The notes below the pieces were generated by a model. The model saw only the letters and a program-made list of their open reading frames with translations, searched no databases and was not told where the DNA came from. A DNA stretch of 64,000 nucleotides from Entoloma clypeatum (taxonomy: Eukaryota > Basidiomycota > Agaricomycetes > Agaricales > Entolomataceae): NCBI GenBank assembly GCA_963565915.1, contig OY751486.1, forward strand, positions 1,426,001 through 1,490,000, given 5' to 3'. Position 1 is the first letter of the stretch. Each line of letters opens with the position of its first letter. This document shows positions 9,606 to 19,009 of the stretch, piece by piece. Position numbers and translations under genes: made by a program.

Positions 9606-12589
9606 ATGTCGTACCAGCCGCCGGCGGAGCGCCAAAGCTCGTGAGTTGTCCCATCGATAATTCGGCTGTCTTTTAATTATATCCTTAGTACCGACGACGA
9701 GCAAGACAATCCCGGTCAACAGACTGATCACCCATGTGGGAAATGCAGACAGAGATTCTTGTCGGCCAAGGACTTGCGCTTCCATACGCGGAAGATTCAC
9801 CAACTCACGACAAAGGTCAAATATTCGGATTGCGAAATTGAGGTATCGAGGAACCCGAGCACTCTCTGTTTCCATTGCGGGCGGTGCGCGGGACATTACA
9901 AGGACCCCACATCTCTGCAGGTGCGAATCTGCGCGGGTCTGATTGAACGATCAAACTCAGTTTGATGACTAGAAACACGCGAAAACATGCCATGCCATCG
10001 AAACTTTAGAATCGGGAGAGACTCCCGATGACCAAGACCTGCAACCGATCGGACCCTCCAACATAAACCGAATGCCACCTAGCAGTCCAAGTGCCCCACG
10101 TCGCTCCCCTTCTTTCATGCCATCTTCATCCCCGTCATCACCATGGCCCAGTATCAACTCTGACGCCACAACATACGACATGTTTGAAGAAGAAGAAAAC
10201 CCCATCCTTCCGGATGAAAGCACGGTCTTTCAGTGCAAAGAGATCAATCTCGCCGCTTACGGACTCATCATAAATACCAAATACCGACTTGTCATTTGCC
10301 TTGTATGCGCGACCGCTGTTTCCGTCTCTTCTCTTTATCGCCACGTCCACGCTCATTTTCCACGATGCAATTTTACGGGCGAGTATCCAGCTGAGCTCCA
10401 AGACCAATTCAAACTCGTCGATCTCTCTAGTATCCAATACTCAAAAGGCCTGACCAGACCCGTATTTGGACTCAAGGTTCAACCACTCCCTTACCACATA
10501 TGCAGGCGATGTTTGCGCGGTTACGAGAGCCCTGAAAGCCTGCTCGCCCACCAGGCCAACTTGCAAAGATGCCCCCTACGTACCGACGGCGTCGGAGGTC
10601 AACTAATTGCCTATGTTCAGATTTTCACGACAGGAAAGCACCGAAGAAATTTTCCTATTGACCACACAGTCTTGTCCAAATCCAGACGAATCGGTCCAAA
10701 CCCGCTCGACATTTACAAAACAAACCCGCCACCGAGGCGCGATTATGCTACGATGGCCATCCAGAACCCAGTCAACAACCTGGATCTAGATGTATTCCAA
10801 CACCGCGAGCACTGGATCGACCACCTAGTTGGTTATACACCCGAAGCCATCCAAGACGCGACACGCGTCCCCATACCAGATGATGGAGTGACTTACCAGA
10901 TTGTTGCATACTCGAAGCACTATCTTTTGACTGCTGAGGCGGCGATCGACGGCCATGCCTCGTTCGGGATCCCGAAGAAGATTGCTCAAATTCAACCAGA
11001 GTGCGTGTCACGAATTTTTTCAACGGCTACGATGTCTGACTTGTCGACCCTTTTAGGCAGCCCTCTCTCCATTCATTCAAACGGCTCCAGCCCAACAGTC
11101 TGGTTGAATATGCACGACTCTTATCGCGCCTCCTCTTCAATGTGATTCGATCAATGTCTACGTCTGAACCGATGGAGTACAGGTACTGTATCCCACGACT
11201 CCAAGCCAAACTGCAGCCCTACTCGCTCTCAAACAAGCCGCAGAAAGGAGTGAAACAGATGTCGATTCGTTTTCGTTTATGCAAAACGCGGTCCTTTCCC
11301 TATTCTCACATATCAAAAAGGATGCCAGTCAAGACAAGTACTTCTCATGTATCAATTGTTTCCTCGTTCTTGCCAGCATGCGTCCAGATGGGAGTATGAA
11401 AAAGGCCGGCGAAGTCACACAGATTATTGCCAAACTAGTTTTCGCAAACAGGTGCACCCAACTGCAAGAGATTCACACCGTCATGGCACGGGAGAATGTA
11501 TCAGTCGACGAGTAAGACTCCATATTCCTTTACAGCCTCTCGATTTTCTGACATTTGCAATCTCCTTTTATCAGAGCATATGAACGCAGGCGCATATATT
11601 TACAGGACATGCAAGAAACGCCGATGGCATATTTGTACAACATCCATTGTCTTCTCACCGTCCTTCGAGCAAACGAATACAACCTTGGAGACATCCAATT
11701 TAACGACCAACGGGGGCGGGAGCTCTCCTTTCACGGGAACATCATTTGTCTCAGCGCGTTCACAAAAATGTGGCAAGGACTACGTCTCTCATACTCGGAG
11801 ATCATCAAAGAAGAGATCTTTTTTGGTGAAAACCCCCTTCCGCTAGCGTACGATCTCCGAGAGCTCGTGGACAACCCCAATAACACGTCCAACGGCTACT
11901 CCTTCATTGACGATCCTCGAAACCCTTTTACAGATGCTCACCACCTTTACGTCGAGTGGCTCCTGTCAGACGATGCCCGAGCCTCCCGTTTTACCTATGT
12001 ACACAAAGGAGCGCTCATTTGGAAGGCCCAACCTTGTCGAAAGCTGATGCGGTCTTTTCAACGGGCGCGCAAAATTCTGTTGACTCTCACCATTGTAGAT
12101 GCAGGGCCTTCCAACCGCGCAACAGAAATTGCTCGTGAGACCTTTCGCAACATTCCCGCCGTTGCCGTTCGCAACCTTCTTATTCAATATCACTGTCTCA
12201 CCATTGTCGGAATACAAGATAAATCATCCCATCATCGAATGCAGGCTCGTTTCACGCCTCACGCTCTAACGACCGACACCAGCGAAGATTTAATATACAA
12301 CCTGGTTATCTTGCGCCCGTTTGAGGAAACTCTTGCGCAATTCTTTCATGGACAACAAGACGCCGATCGATTCCACCTCTATCTCTGGCCCGACTACCCC
12401 AAGAACATCAGCAGCGAAACCCTAACGAATAACCTAGGAGACGCAACATTGAAGTATCTCGGATCCACTGTCAAGATTCGGGATTATCGAGCCATTCATG
12501 CAGTTATTGGGCGGCGTCACGGTGACCCAAAGCTGTTTGAAATCTCCAAAGAGTTCTTCTACGATCAGCTCGAAGGGGTTAGGGGTTAG
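9606..12589 (+). CDS. C2H2/OrsD-like protein of the telomere-linked RecQ type, truncated at its 3' end
   Basis: I read a spliced gene: exons 9606-9640, 9689-9920, 9973-11000, 11057-about 11182, about 11217-11511 and 11575-12589, with introns of 48, 52, 56 and 63 nt and typical GT/AG ends. The 34-bp jump at 11183-11216 is too short for a safe intron and may be an indel. The first exons encode a classical zinc finger (CGKC, 12 residues, HTRKIH); the 52-nt intron, when removed, creates a second one (CFHC to KHAKTC). Exon 3 has two further C-x2-C and H motifs (CLVC with HVHAH; CRRC with LLAH), as in OrsD/DUF3505 domains. The last exon has the RATEIA, RNIP and RPFEETLA pattern that I recall from fungal subtelomeric helicase-linked proteins. 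The helicase core itself is absent: the frame runs into GGGGTTAGGGG, which supplies the last codons and the stop. Family placement is by recall of motif layout. Confidence 0.65.
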
Positions 12590-12592
12590 GGG
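12575..12592. repeat. TTAGGGG telomere-like tract, right boundary of cassette
   Basis: GGGGTTAGGGGTTAGGGG on the plus strand, the mirror image of the left tract at 2891-2920. It interrupts the preceding open frame and is followed at once by the inverted hammerhead element. Confidence 0.85.
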
Positions 12593-12647
12593 AGATAGTA
12601 GTTCCTTCACTAAGAAGGACTAAGGAAGGGGCGACTGTGGGGCCTGT

Positions 12648-12726
12648 GCCGAGTGGACAATAGGACTTGGGATAAGTCCGGGATCCTATTTCGGCCTTTA
12701 TAGGCCTCATCAGGTCCGAATACGGC
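12648..12726 (-). ncRNA. Hammerhead ribozyme, copy 2
   Basis: On the minus strand all elements of copy 1 recur: stem I GGAC (12717-12714) with GTCC (12658-12655), outer GCCG/CGGC pairing (12726-12723 with 12651-12648), core CTGATGA, stem II GGCC-TATAAA-GGCC, GAA and the same stem III. Sequence changes relative to copy 1 fall in the stem I internal loop and flanks, not in the catalytic core. Confidence 0.88.
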
Positions 12727-12741
12727 AATCGTTGAGTCATT

Positions 12742-12771
12742 CCAGAGAACAATAAGACTATTGTTCTCTGG
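12742..12771. repeat. Palindrome of copy 2
   Basis: CCAGAGAACAATA, loop AGAC, then TATTGTTCTCTGG. It is the counterpart of 2715-2742. Confidence 0.75.
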
Positions 12772-13142
12772 GTCAACTGACTCTGCCTATTGTTCACTTT
12801 GACAGCAGTCCGACAGCATCGCGACAGGGAAGACGCCACACAGCGCTCGCCAAGACAGGGTCCGACAGGACCCTGCCAGGGTAAGGCTATGGGGTTTCCC
12901 CATCACGTCACCTGGATGCAGAAGCATCCAAGTCACATGACTTCGCAGAAACTGACAGGACGGCGCACCACAGTGAACCGATATAGCGTATCGTTCCCAA
13001 ATCAGAGTCTGAAGAACTCTGAAGACGAAAAACACTATACCAAAGGATATACAACAAAAAACCAGACCGATACCGAAAACATGTACGAACAAGTACGGTA
13101 AACCACCTATACTTATTGCTGGTCGGAATGCTTGTATGATTC

Positions 13143-13240
13143 CAGGTGTCGACACCCAGGTGTTCCAGGTGTTGGCCCAGGTGTCTCAGGTGTTGGCTCA
13201 GGTGTCTCAGGTGTTGGCTCAGGTGTCACTTGTTTCACTC
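13143..13240 (+). repeat. CAGGTGT minisatellite
   Basis: Tandem variants of a roughly 20-bp phrase built from CAGGTGTT-GGCTCAGGTGTCT. Related words occur in both orientations near 13786-13890, so a larger diverged repeat may span 13143-13890. Confidence 0.65.
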
Positions 13241-13244
13241 AAGT

Positions 13245-13710
13245 CTAGTACTGTTCTGCTTGGAATTATACTGCGAATCCAATGCCCCTGGAATTTATAA
13301 ACAAAAACAAATATTCCGAGGTTAGTGTTTGGTGTTAGTGTTTGGTGTTGACTGGTTAGGCTGGGATCATTATTGCCTCGTATAGTATCATTCTGCTTGC
13401 AATTTTAGTGCTGTTTTGATGGCCCTGGAATTTGTAAACAAATCCAAACATTCTGCTGTTGTCACACGTATATAGTATCATTGTGCTCGCAATTGTAACA
13501 CGAGTTTGATGGCCCTGGAATTTGTAAACAAATCCAAACATTCTGCTGGTGTCACATGAGTTTGATGGAGCTTGAATTTGTCAACAATACCAAACAATCT
13601 GGTGTGTATTATATTATTCTTCTCGCAATTTTTGTGGGATAATAGTAACAAACAAACTCGAATTTATAAATCAATCCAAACATTCTGGTGTGTATTAAAT
13701 TGATTTGTGT
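13245..13710 (+). repeat. Degenerate tandem repeat with 90-bp period
   Basis: The phrase GATGGCCCTGGAATTTGTAA starts at 13418 and again at 13508, exactly 90 bp apart, with TATAGTATCATT at 13381 and 13471. Weaker units lie at about 13245 and 13605. No coding potential. Confidence 0.7.
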
Positions 13711-13944
13711 GGAAATGTCATGTGTCTTGGGTCTTGGCAAGTATAAAAATTTACTGAGTCCAAATTGCTTTATTTGGAAAAATGAACACCTGACACATGA
13801 ACAACACTTGGATGTCTTACAGTGTAATTAAGTATTATAGCTCAGGTGTCAACACCTACGTGGAGTTCATGTGTCAGGTGTTGGCCCATAATATATTCAA
13901 ACCAAACCACACTTACAGTGTGATTATATGAGCCATGGAGGATT

Positions 13945-14288
13945 GCAGGTTGGGAGTGTGTGCAATGTAGAGGTAAGGACTTGGCTTCAACTTGTGTGTT
14001 GTGCTCTTGCTTATACAATGCTGTATCTAAGTTGATATTCAAACTGAAGCTACTATATGATTCTACATAAGTTTATATACTATGTCAGAGGATTTGTGGC
14101 TTTGTCAGAGTCAGATATCAAGTGGTTATCAGAGATGATCACATAGATAGATGTCAGAATGTAGGTACTGTATATAGTGACAAAGATTAATATCAGTCAG
14201 TATGGTAATAATCAGAAATGGTCAAAAGTGGGAGAGGTCAGAGATGTCGGAATCGATCAGAGGCATCAGAGATGATCAGAATGTAACA
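13945..14288. repeat. Old, CpG-depleted LTR fragment related to Gypsy-1
   Basis: Matches the Gypsy-1 LTR from the AAGGACTTGGCTTCAACTTG block to the terminal GATCAGAATGTAACA. Where the young LTRs read TCGGAG, this copy mostly reads TCAGAG, and GACGTG has become GATTTG: systematic CpG loss. The LTR start is missing. Confidence 0.75.
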
Positions 14289-15042
14289 GTATTTCTCCCT
14301 TAGGGCTGAACCCATGAGGGCTCAAAGGGCTGAGGAGGAGCAGAAAGCGGAGAAAGAGAGGGTTGCGGAGGCAGCACGGTTGACAGAGAAGGCATGGATT
14401 GCAGAGGAAGTGCAGGTAGCGGAGGAGGTTTATTGGGCATCAGAGCTGGTGGGAAAGAAAAGAGCCACTGATGTGGCTGCTGGGCAGGCCACATTGGGGA
14501 ATAAGGGGTCAGGGGTACCACAGGTGGGGAAGAAGAAGAGAGAAACGAAGAAGAGGAAGGTGGAGGAAGTGACCATGAAGGTCGGAGAGGGGTCGGGTGT
14601 CAGGATCAGAGTCAAAGAGGAGAACAGCACCTGCAACAGGTGTATTATGAAGAAGATTGAGTACGTGCCTAACAAGTAAGTTTGTCTTTGGTTATACTTA
14701 TGTTTGACTTCTAACCACATTATAAAAATGCTTATTCATGTCAGGGCTGTGTTGGGGATTGCGAGAGGTGCAAAGTCAGAGAGTTGGGGGAAACAGCGGG
14801 GCTGGTGGAGGTGAAGACAGTGAAGATTAAGAGGAAGTGAAAGTGAAGAAAAGGCATCAAGAAAGAGGTCGGAGAGCGGGTTGGAGGACACCATTCTGGG
14901 TGTTCTCAAGATGATCTTGGCGGAGACGAGGCAGATGAGGTGACTGCTGACAGCAGTTGAGGACTTGGTCAACACCGAGTATCAGCCAAGGTCACTGGAC
15001 ATGTTGGAGGAGACAGAGTTGAAGATGGATATGACAGAGGAG
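14289..15042 (+). pseudogene. Decayed copy of the Gypsy-1 antisense accessory gene
   Basis: Follows the old LTR with the same GGGCTGAACCCATGAGG junction as Gypsy-1. The frame at 14314-14679 keeps the Glu/Ala-rich coiled coil, the NLS-like KKRKV, and the first half of the zinc cluster (CNRC; the third Cys is Tyr). A GTAAGT donor at the same position leads to an acceptor near 14754, with remnants of the second half (CVGDCERC). It is useful as an outgroup: it keeps the base that the Gypsy-1 copy has lost after KKRK. It is cut at 15042 by the LTR-B insertion. Confidence 0.65.
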
Positions 15043-15424
15043 TGTTACGGACTCTACGGTATGTGGACCACGTCATCTCTTTTACTTATCATCCTGACTC
15101 CGCGCCCTCTTACGAATACACTATGTCTAATACCTACTTTTGCTCCCTTAGATTCCCAGTATGACTCAGTCTGCAGTAGCCTTACTCAGCTCCACAGCAG
15201 TAATCTTACTCAGCTCCGCAGTAGTATTACTCAGTCCACAGTCGTCTTACTCATGTGCACTGCCTTCCGCAGTTACTGACTCATTCGCTACCACTCATAG
15301 TCAGTACTATATAAGCCTCATGTACCATAGCTACATTCCTTAGATTTAGCAATCACATTGCTCTTCGCCTTTCCACTTCCTGCATACTCTGCCCGAACCT
15401 TGGAATGGTTTATCAAGCATAACA
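15043..15424 (+). repeat. LTR of family B (5' LTR)
   Basis: A 382-bp sequence starting TGTTACGGACTCTACGG and ending AAGCATAACA. It is about the same length as, and clearly homologous to, the reverse complement of the solo LTR at 63127-63529. No matching 5-bp duplication flanks it. Confidence 0.8.
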
Positions 15425-15693
15425 AGTTGCTAAATCTCATTAGGTTCGCCCAGAGCAAAGAGAGCAACTACCAGATGAGTCAAGACGTTGTGCTTCTTTG
15501 AAGACTTCACCAGTAACCCATTCACCATGCCAGAAGCCCGACAGGAGGGCTAAGTCCTCGAGACAGTATTGATTTTACGCTCATCCAGCAGTACATCGAA
15601 TTGGAGATCCGTTGCATCCTACCAGCAGGTGCTTGACAAAGAACTAGACAACGATGAGCATCGCCCTCACGGCGAGATAGCAGAGAGCATCCA
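15425..15693 (+). other. Leader fragment of the LTR-B element
   Basis: Sequence between LTR-B and the left LTR of Gypsy-1. It may be leader and start of gag of the B element (a short frame begins MPEARQEG near 15528 but stops). It is truncated by Gypsy-1. Confidence 0.4.
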
Positions 15694-16161
15694 TGTTAAG
15701 AACTGATCGACAAAACGTCGGAGCTACGTCGGACGCGTCGGAAGGTCGGAGGGTCGGAGCGCGTGCAACGTAGGGGCAAGGACTTGGCTTCAACTTGTGT
15801 GTTGCGCCCTCGCTAATACGTTGGTGTCCTTATTTCGGAGGTCGGAGGTCGGACTCAAGTTAAGAGTCGGAAAGAGGATGGGAGGTATGATGTCAAATCT
15901 AAGTTGATATTCAAACTGAAGCTAATACACAATTCTACATAAGTTTAAATACTATGTCGGAGGACGTGTGGCTTCGTCGGAGTCGGATAACGAGTGGCTG
16001 TCGGAGATTCTTAACATAAGTAAAATGGTTGGATGTAAGTAATGTACGTAGTAACAAGATTCATAACAGTAAGTATGCATAATAAGTATTAGTCAAAATG
16101 TCGGAGGTGTCGGAGGTGTCGGGATTGGTCGGAAATCATCGGAATTGATCGGAATGTAACA
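15694..16161 (-). repeat. Gypsy-1 3' LTR
   Basis: 468 bp, TGTTAAGAAC to GGAATGTAACA on the plus strand. Relative to the other LTR it lacks 16 bp in the TCGGAGG-type internal repeat and shows several CG to CA/TG changes. Confidence 0.92.
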
Positions 16162-16174
16162 GTATTTCCCCCTT
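16162..16174 (-). other. Gypsy-1 polypurine tract
   Basis: On the minus strand AAGGGGGAAATAC immediately precedes the 3' LTR, the expected plus-strand primer of reverse transcription. Confidence 0.75.
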
Positions 16175-16327
16175 AGGGCTGAACCCATGAGGCCTAAGGA
16201 CCTAGGTGGTCGGTGCGCGTGAACTGCGTCATGTGATGCGTTGGTTGAAAATACCATCCAAGTGGTTCTTTCTTCTTGTTCCTCCCATTATCTTTCCGCT
16301 TCAAAACTCTTCTGAAGAAACTTCAAT

Positions 16328-17341
16328 ATGTCAGCATCCGATTTTCAAAAGGAGATGGAGGCGCTGCAGGCTAAGCTCGCGGAGGTGGAGGCGAAAAAGC
16401 GAGCAGCGGAGGAGGAGGCTGCGAGGAAGGCTGAGGAGGAGCGGAGAGCGGAGGAAGAGAGGGCTGCGGAGGCGACGCGGTTAGCGGAGGAGATGCGGGT
16501 AGCGGAGGAGATGCATCAGGCGTCGGAGCTGGCGGCTCAGAAGAGGGCCGATGAAGTGGCCGCTGCGCAAGGCGCATCGAGCAAGGGGTCGGGGGAGCCG
16601 CAGGCGGAGAAGAAGAAGAAGACGACGAAGAAGAGGAAGTGTCGGCGATGGTCGGAGAGGGGTCGGGAGTCGGGGTCGGGGTCGGCACCTGTGATAGGTG
16701 CATTGTGAAGGGCGTCGAATGCGAACGCGATGAGTAAGTTCCTCTTTGGTTCGTCTCTTCTGTTTTAACCTTGTGTTTTTAGGAATAAGTCGTCCTGCAA
16801 AGGTTGTATCAAAGACAAGAAGAAGTGCGAGGTCGGAGCGTCGGAGGTGAAGTCGGAGGTGAAGCGCACGGTGAAGGTGAAGGGAAAAGGGAAAGCGACA
16901 GAGGTCGGAGGGTCGGAGTCGGAGGTGAAGCGCACGGTGAAGGTGAAGGGAAAAGGGAAAGCGACAGAGGTCGGAGGGTCGGAGTCGGAGGTGACGCTGT
17001 TGAGCGTCTTGAAGGAGATCTTGGTGGAGACGAGGCAGATCCGAAGACTGCTCTCAGCAGTTGAAGGAACTGTCAACATTGCATACGTGCCAGAGGAAGT
17101 GGAGGAATCGGAGTCGGAGTCGGAGGGATCGGGGAAGTCGGATGTGAATGAGGAGATAGAGGAGTTGAGCCTGGAGCAGAGGCTGGCGAAGAAGATCAAG
17201 CAAGACATGTTGAATCGGAAGAGGTTGGATATGCCGGAGCAGTCCGACATGGACATATCGGACGAGTCGGAGAAGGCGGAGTCGGAGGGGGAGTCGGACA
17301 AGGAGGAGGGTCCGTCCAACAAGAAACAACGTACTAAGTAG
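16328..17341 (+). pseudogene. Gypsy-1 antisense accessory gene: coiled coil, NLS and Zn2Cys6 cluster
   Basis: Runs opposite to pol and converges on it (28 bp between stops). Exon 1 (16328-16733) encodes a Glu/Ala/Arg coiled coil of about 80 residues and a Lys-rich segment ending KKRK. Relative to the older copy at 14314 one base is missing after KKRK; in the next frame come V and then CDRCIVKGVEC. A 49-nt intron (16734-16782, GTAAGT to TTTAG) joins this to CKGCIKDKKKC. Together the spacing is C-x2-C-x6-C-x8-C-x2-C-x6-C, the fungal Zn2Cys6 pattern. Exon 2 (16783-17341) has two 22-residue repeats, a leucine-containing helix and a Ser/Glu-rich acidic tail. It looks like a nuclear DNA-binding regulator; its target is unknown. 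The one-base loss means this copy yields only the first 126 residues unless bypassed. Confidence 0.7.
16859..16990 (+). repeat. 66-bp tandem duplication in the accessory gene
   Basis: The phrase starting GTGAAGCGCACGG occurs at 16859 and 16925. Each unit is 66 bp and adds 22 residues in frame (Lys-rich, TVKVKGKGKATEV). Confidence 0.85.
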
Positions 17342-17368
17342 ATAGAATAGTACTTGTTTTTTCTTGTT

Positions 17369-19009
17369 TCAGAGCGATGTGAGCAGACCCGGTTTGTCGG
17401 GATAAGCGGAGTGAAAGTCGGAGACAAGCTCGGGGGCGTTTTCCAATTCATTGGCTGGTAGCCAAGAGAATTCTTCATCAGTGTTTTCATATCCTAACCA
17501 ACGGATGAAATATAGTAGCTTGCAGCTACGTCGTCGGTCGATTTTTGAGTCGACTATTTCAGCGATCTCGTACTCAAGTTCTCCGTCAATGTCAATCGGA
17601 GGAGGCGGAGGTTGGGTCCGATTCGGAATGGTGTTCGGAGTTGCGGGTTCAAGCATGGAGACGTGGTAGACGGGGTGAACACCGCGGAATGTGTCGGGGA
17701 GTCGGAGGGTAAAGGAGTGTGTGCCGGGTTGTGCAATGATCTCGTATGGTCCCAAGTACTTTTCTGAGAGTTTCTTGGATGGGCATGTTGTGCGGAAGAA
17801 CTGTGCTTTGACGAAAACCTGTTGTCCGACAGAAAATGTTGGAGGTGCGATCCGATTATTGTCGGAGGACTTCTGGTAACGTCGTTGAGCGTCGGAGATG
17901 GTGGCTTTCAGTTCTTGGTGAAGTTCGTCTAAGTCGGTCACGAAGGATCGGGCTCGGGAAGAGGTGAGGTCTCGTTCCGGGTGAACAGTAATGTTCGGAT
18001 GGTAACCCTTGTTAGCAAAGAAGGGAGATATGCCAGTGGTAGCACTAGGTGCGTTGTTGTACGCGAACTCCGCAATCGGAAGGAGAGCGGACCAGTTGTC
18101 CTGTTGGTAGTTGCAGAATATCCGCAAGTACTGTTCGAGGGTCTGGTTAGTGCATTCGGTTTGGCCATTGCCTTTGGGGTGGTAACCGGAGGTGAAGTGG
18201 AGGGTCATGTTCAGAGCCTTTCCGAGAGATCGGAAGAATTGGGAGACAAATTCGGGGCCACAGTCGGAGGTGACATGTTTGGGGATGCCGTGTTTAGAGA
18301 AGACATGTAATACGAAGAGTACGGCAAGGTCTTTGGAGGTGCAGTGAATGGTTGTCGGAATGAAGATACTTTGTTTCGTTAATCGGTCAACAATAACGAG
18401 GATTGAATCAAAGTTGTCGGAGGTCGGAAGGGTCTCGATGAAATCCATTGAGATAGAATTCCAAGGACGTTCGGGGATCGGAAGCTGTTTGAGTAGGCCG
18501 TAAGGCTTGTGTCTTTGTGGCTTCAATCGCATGCAAGTGGTACATGACTTGCAATAGTTTTTAATGAAATCTCGTATTCCGGGCCAGGTATAATCACGCT
18601 GAATGAGACTGAGTGTCTTGTTCTGACCTGGGTGTCCAGCAAGCATATGATCGTGCTTGTGCTGTAGGACTCGGAGTCGGAGGTCGTCGGAGTCGGGAAC
18701 GTATATCCGATCGTCATGTCGGAGGAAACCATCGGGGTCGAGAGACCAGCGGGGTTTAGGATCTTTAGAAAGAGTGCTGTAAAGAGTGTCGGAAGGGAGT
18801 GCTGTGAGTATGTCATGGTGAAGCTTTTCTGTGTCCATGATAATGGTTGCACGGAGGACGGGCTCAAGGAGTTGAGTCGCGCGAACTGAAGCGGAGAGCT
18901 GTTCTTGCGAAAAGACTGGTCGGAGGTTGGTCGGATTGATGTCGACGTAGTCGCTATTTCCCCCTTTAGGGTAGACATCCCAACGTCTAGTTAGAGAGTC
19001 AGGTTTAGT
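17369..19009 (-). CDS. pol: Gypsy-1 integrase with C-terminal chromodomain (3' half of pol)
   Basis: In frame with the upstream pol segment, separated from it only by the TGA at 19012-19010. The order is a linker with DVYPKGGN, an HHCC zinc region (HMLAGHPGQ then CTTCMRLK), the DDE core (Asp in MDFIETLP, Asp in TSDCGPEF, Glu in GQTECTNQ), a GPYEI module, and a chromodomain (YEIAEIVDSK, then FIRWLGYENTDEEFSW) near the C-terminus. The chromodomain would direct integration to modified histones, as known for chromoviruses. No other lesion is seen down to the stop at 17369. Confidence 0.9.
   Translation of the reverse strand, partial: TKPDSLTRRWDVYPKGGNSDYVDINPTNLRPVFSQEQLSASVRATQLLEPVLRATIIMDTEKLHHDILTALPSDTLYSTLSKDPKPRWSLDPDGFLRHDDRIYVPDSDDLRLRVLQHKHDHMLAGHPGQNKTLSLIQRDYTWPGIRDFIKNYCKSCTTCMRLKPQRHKPYGLLKQLPIPERPWNSISMDFIETLPTSDNFDSILVIVDRLTKQSIFIPTTIHCTSKDLAVLFVLHVFSKHGIPKHVTSDCGPEFVSQFFRSLGKALNMTLHFTSGYHPKGNGQTECTNQTLEQYLRIFCNYQQDNWSALLPIAEFAYNNAPSATTGISPFFANKGYHPNITVHPERDLTSSRARSFVTDLDELHQELKATISDAQRRYQKSSDNNRIAPPTFSVGQQVFVKAQFFRTTCPSKKLSEKYLGPYEIIAQPGTHSFTLRLPDTFRGVHPVYHVSMLEPATPNTIPNRTQPPPPPIDIDGELEYEIAEIVDSKIDRRRSCKLLYFIRWLGYENTDEEFSWLPANELENAPELVSDFHSAYPDKPGLLTSL
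18955..18972 (-). other. Candidate central polypurine tract of Gypsy-1
   Basis: Minus-strand CCTAAAGGGGGAAATAGC repeats the core AAGGGGGAAATA of the terminal polypurine tract. It lies close to the element's midpoint and also encodes PKGGN of the RNase H to integrase linker, so coding constraint may explain part of the match. Confidence 0.5.

Larger units (their letters stand above)
12593..13115 (-). mobile_element. Telomere-associated hammerhead element, copy 2 (minus)
   Basis: The reverse complement aligns with 2405-2890 throughout, including the CCCATAGCCTTACC and TCTTGGCGAGCGCT blocks, the palindrome and the hammerhead. Homology ends near 13115, after which unrelated minisatellite sequence begins. 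Its 3' end (12593) touches the telomeric tract exactly as in copy 1. The copies differ by scattered substitutions and small indels, so they are distinct insertions or an old duplication rather than an assembly echo. Confidence 0.72.

Noticed and set aside
13143..13710. CRISPR-like array
   Set aside because: Units are contiguous or diverged tandem repeats without unique spacers, and the genome is eukaryotic.
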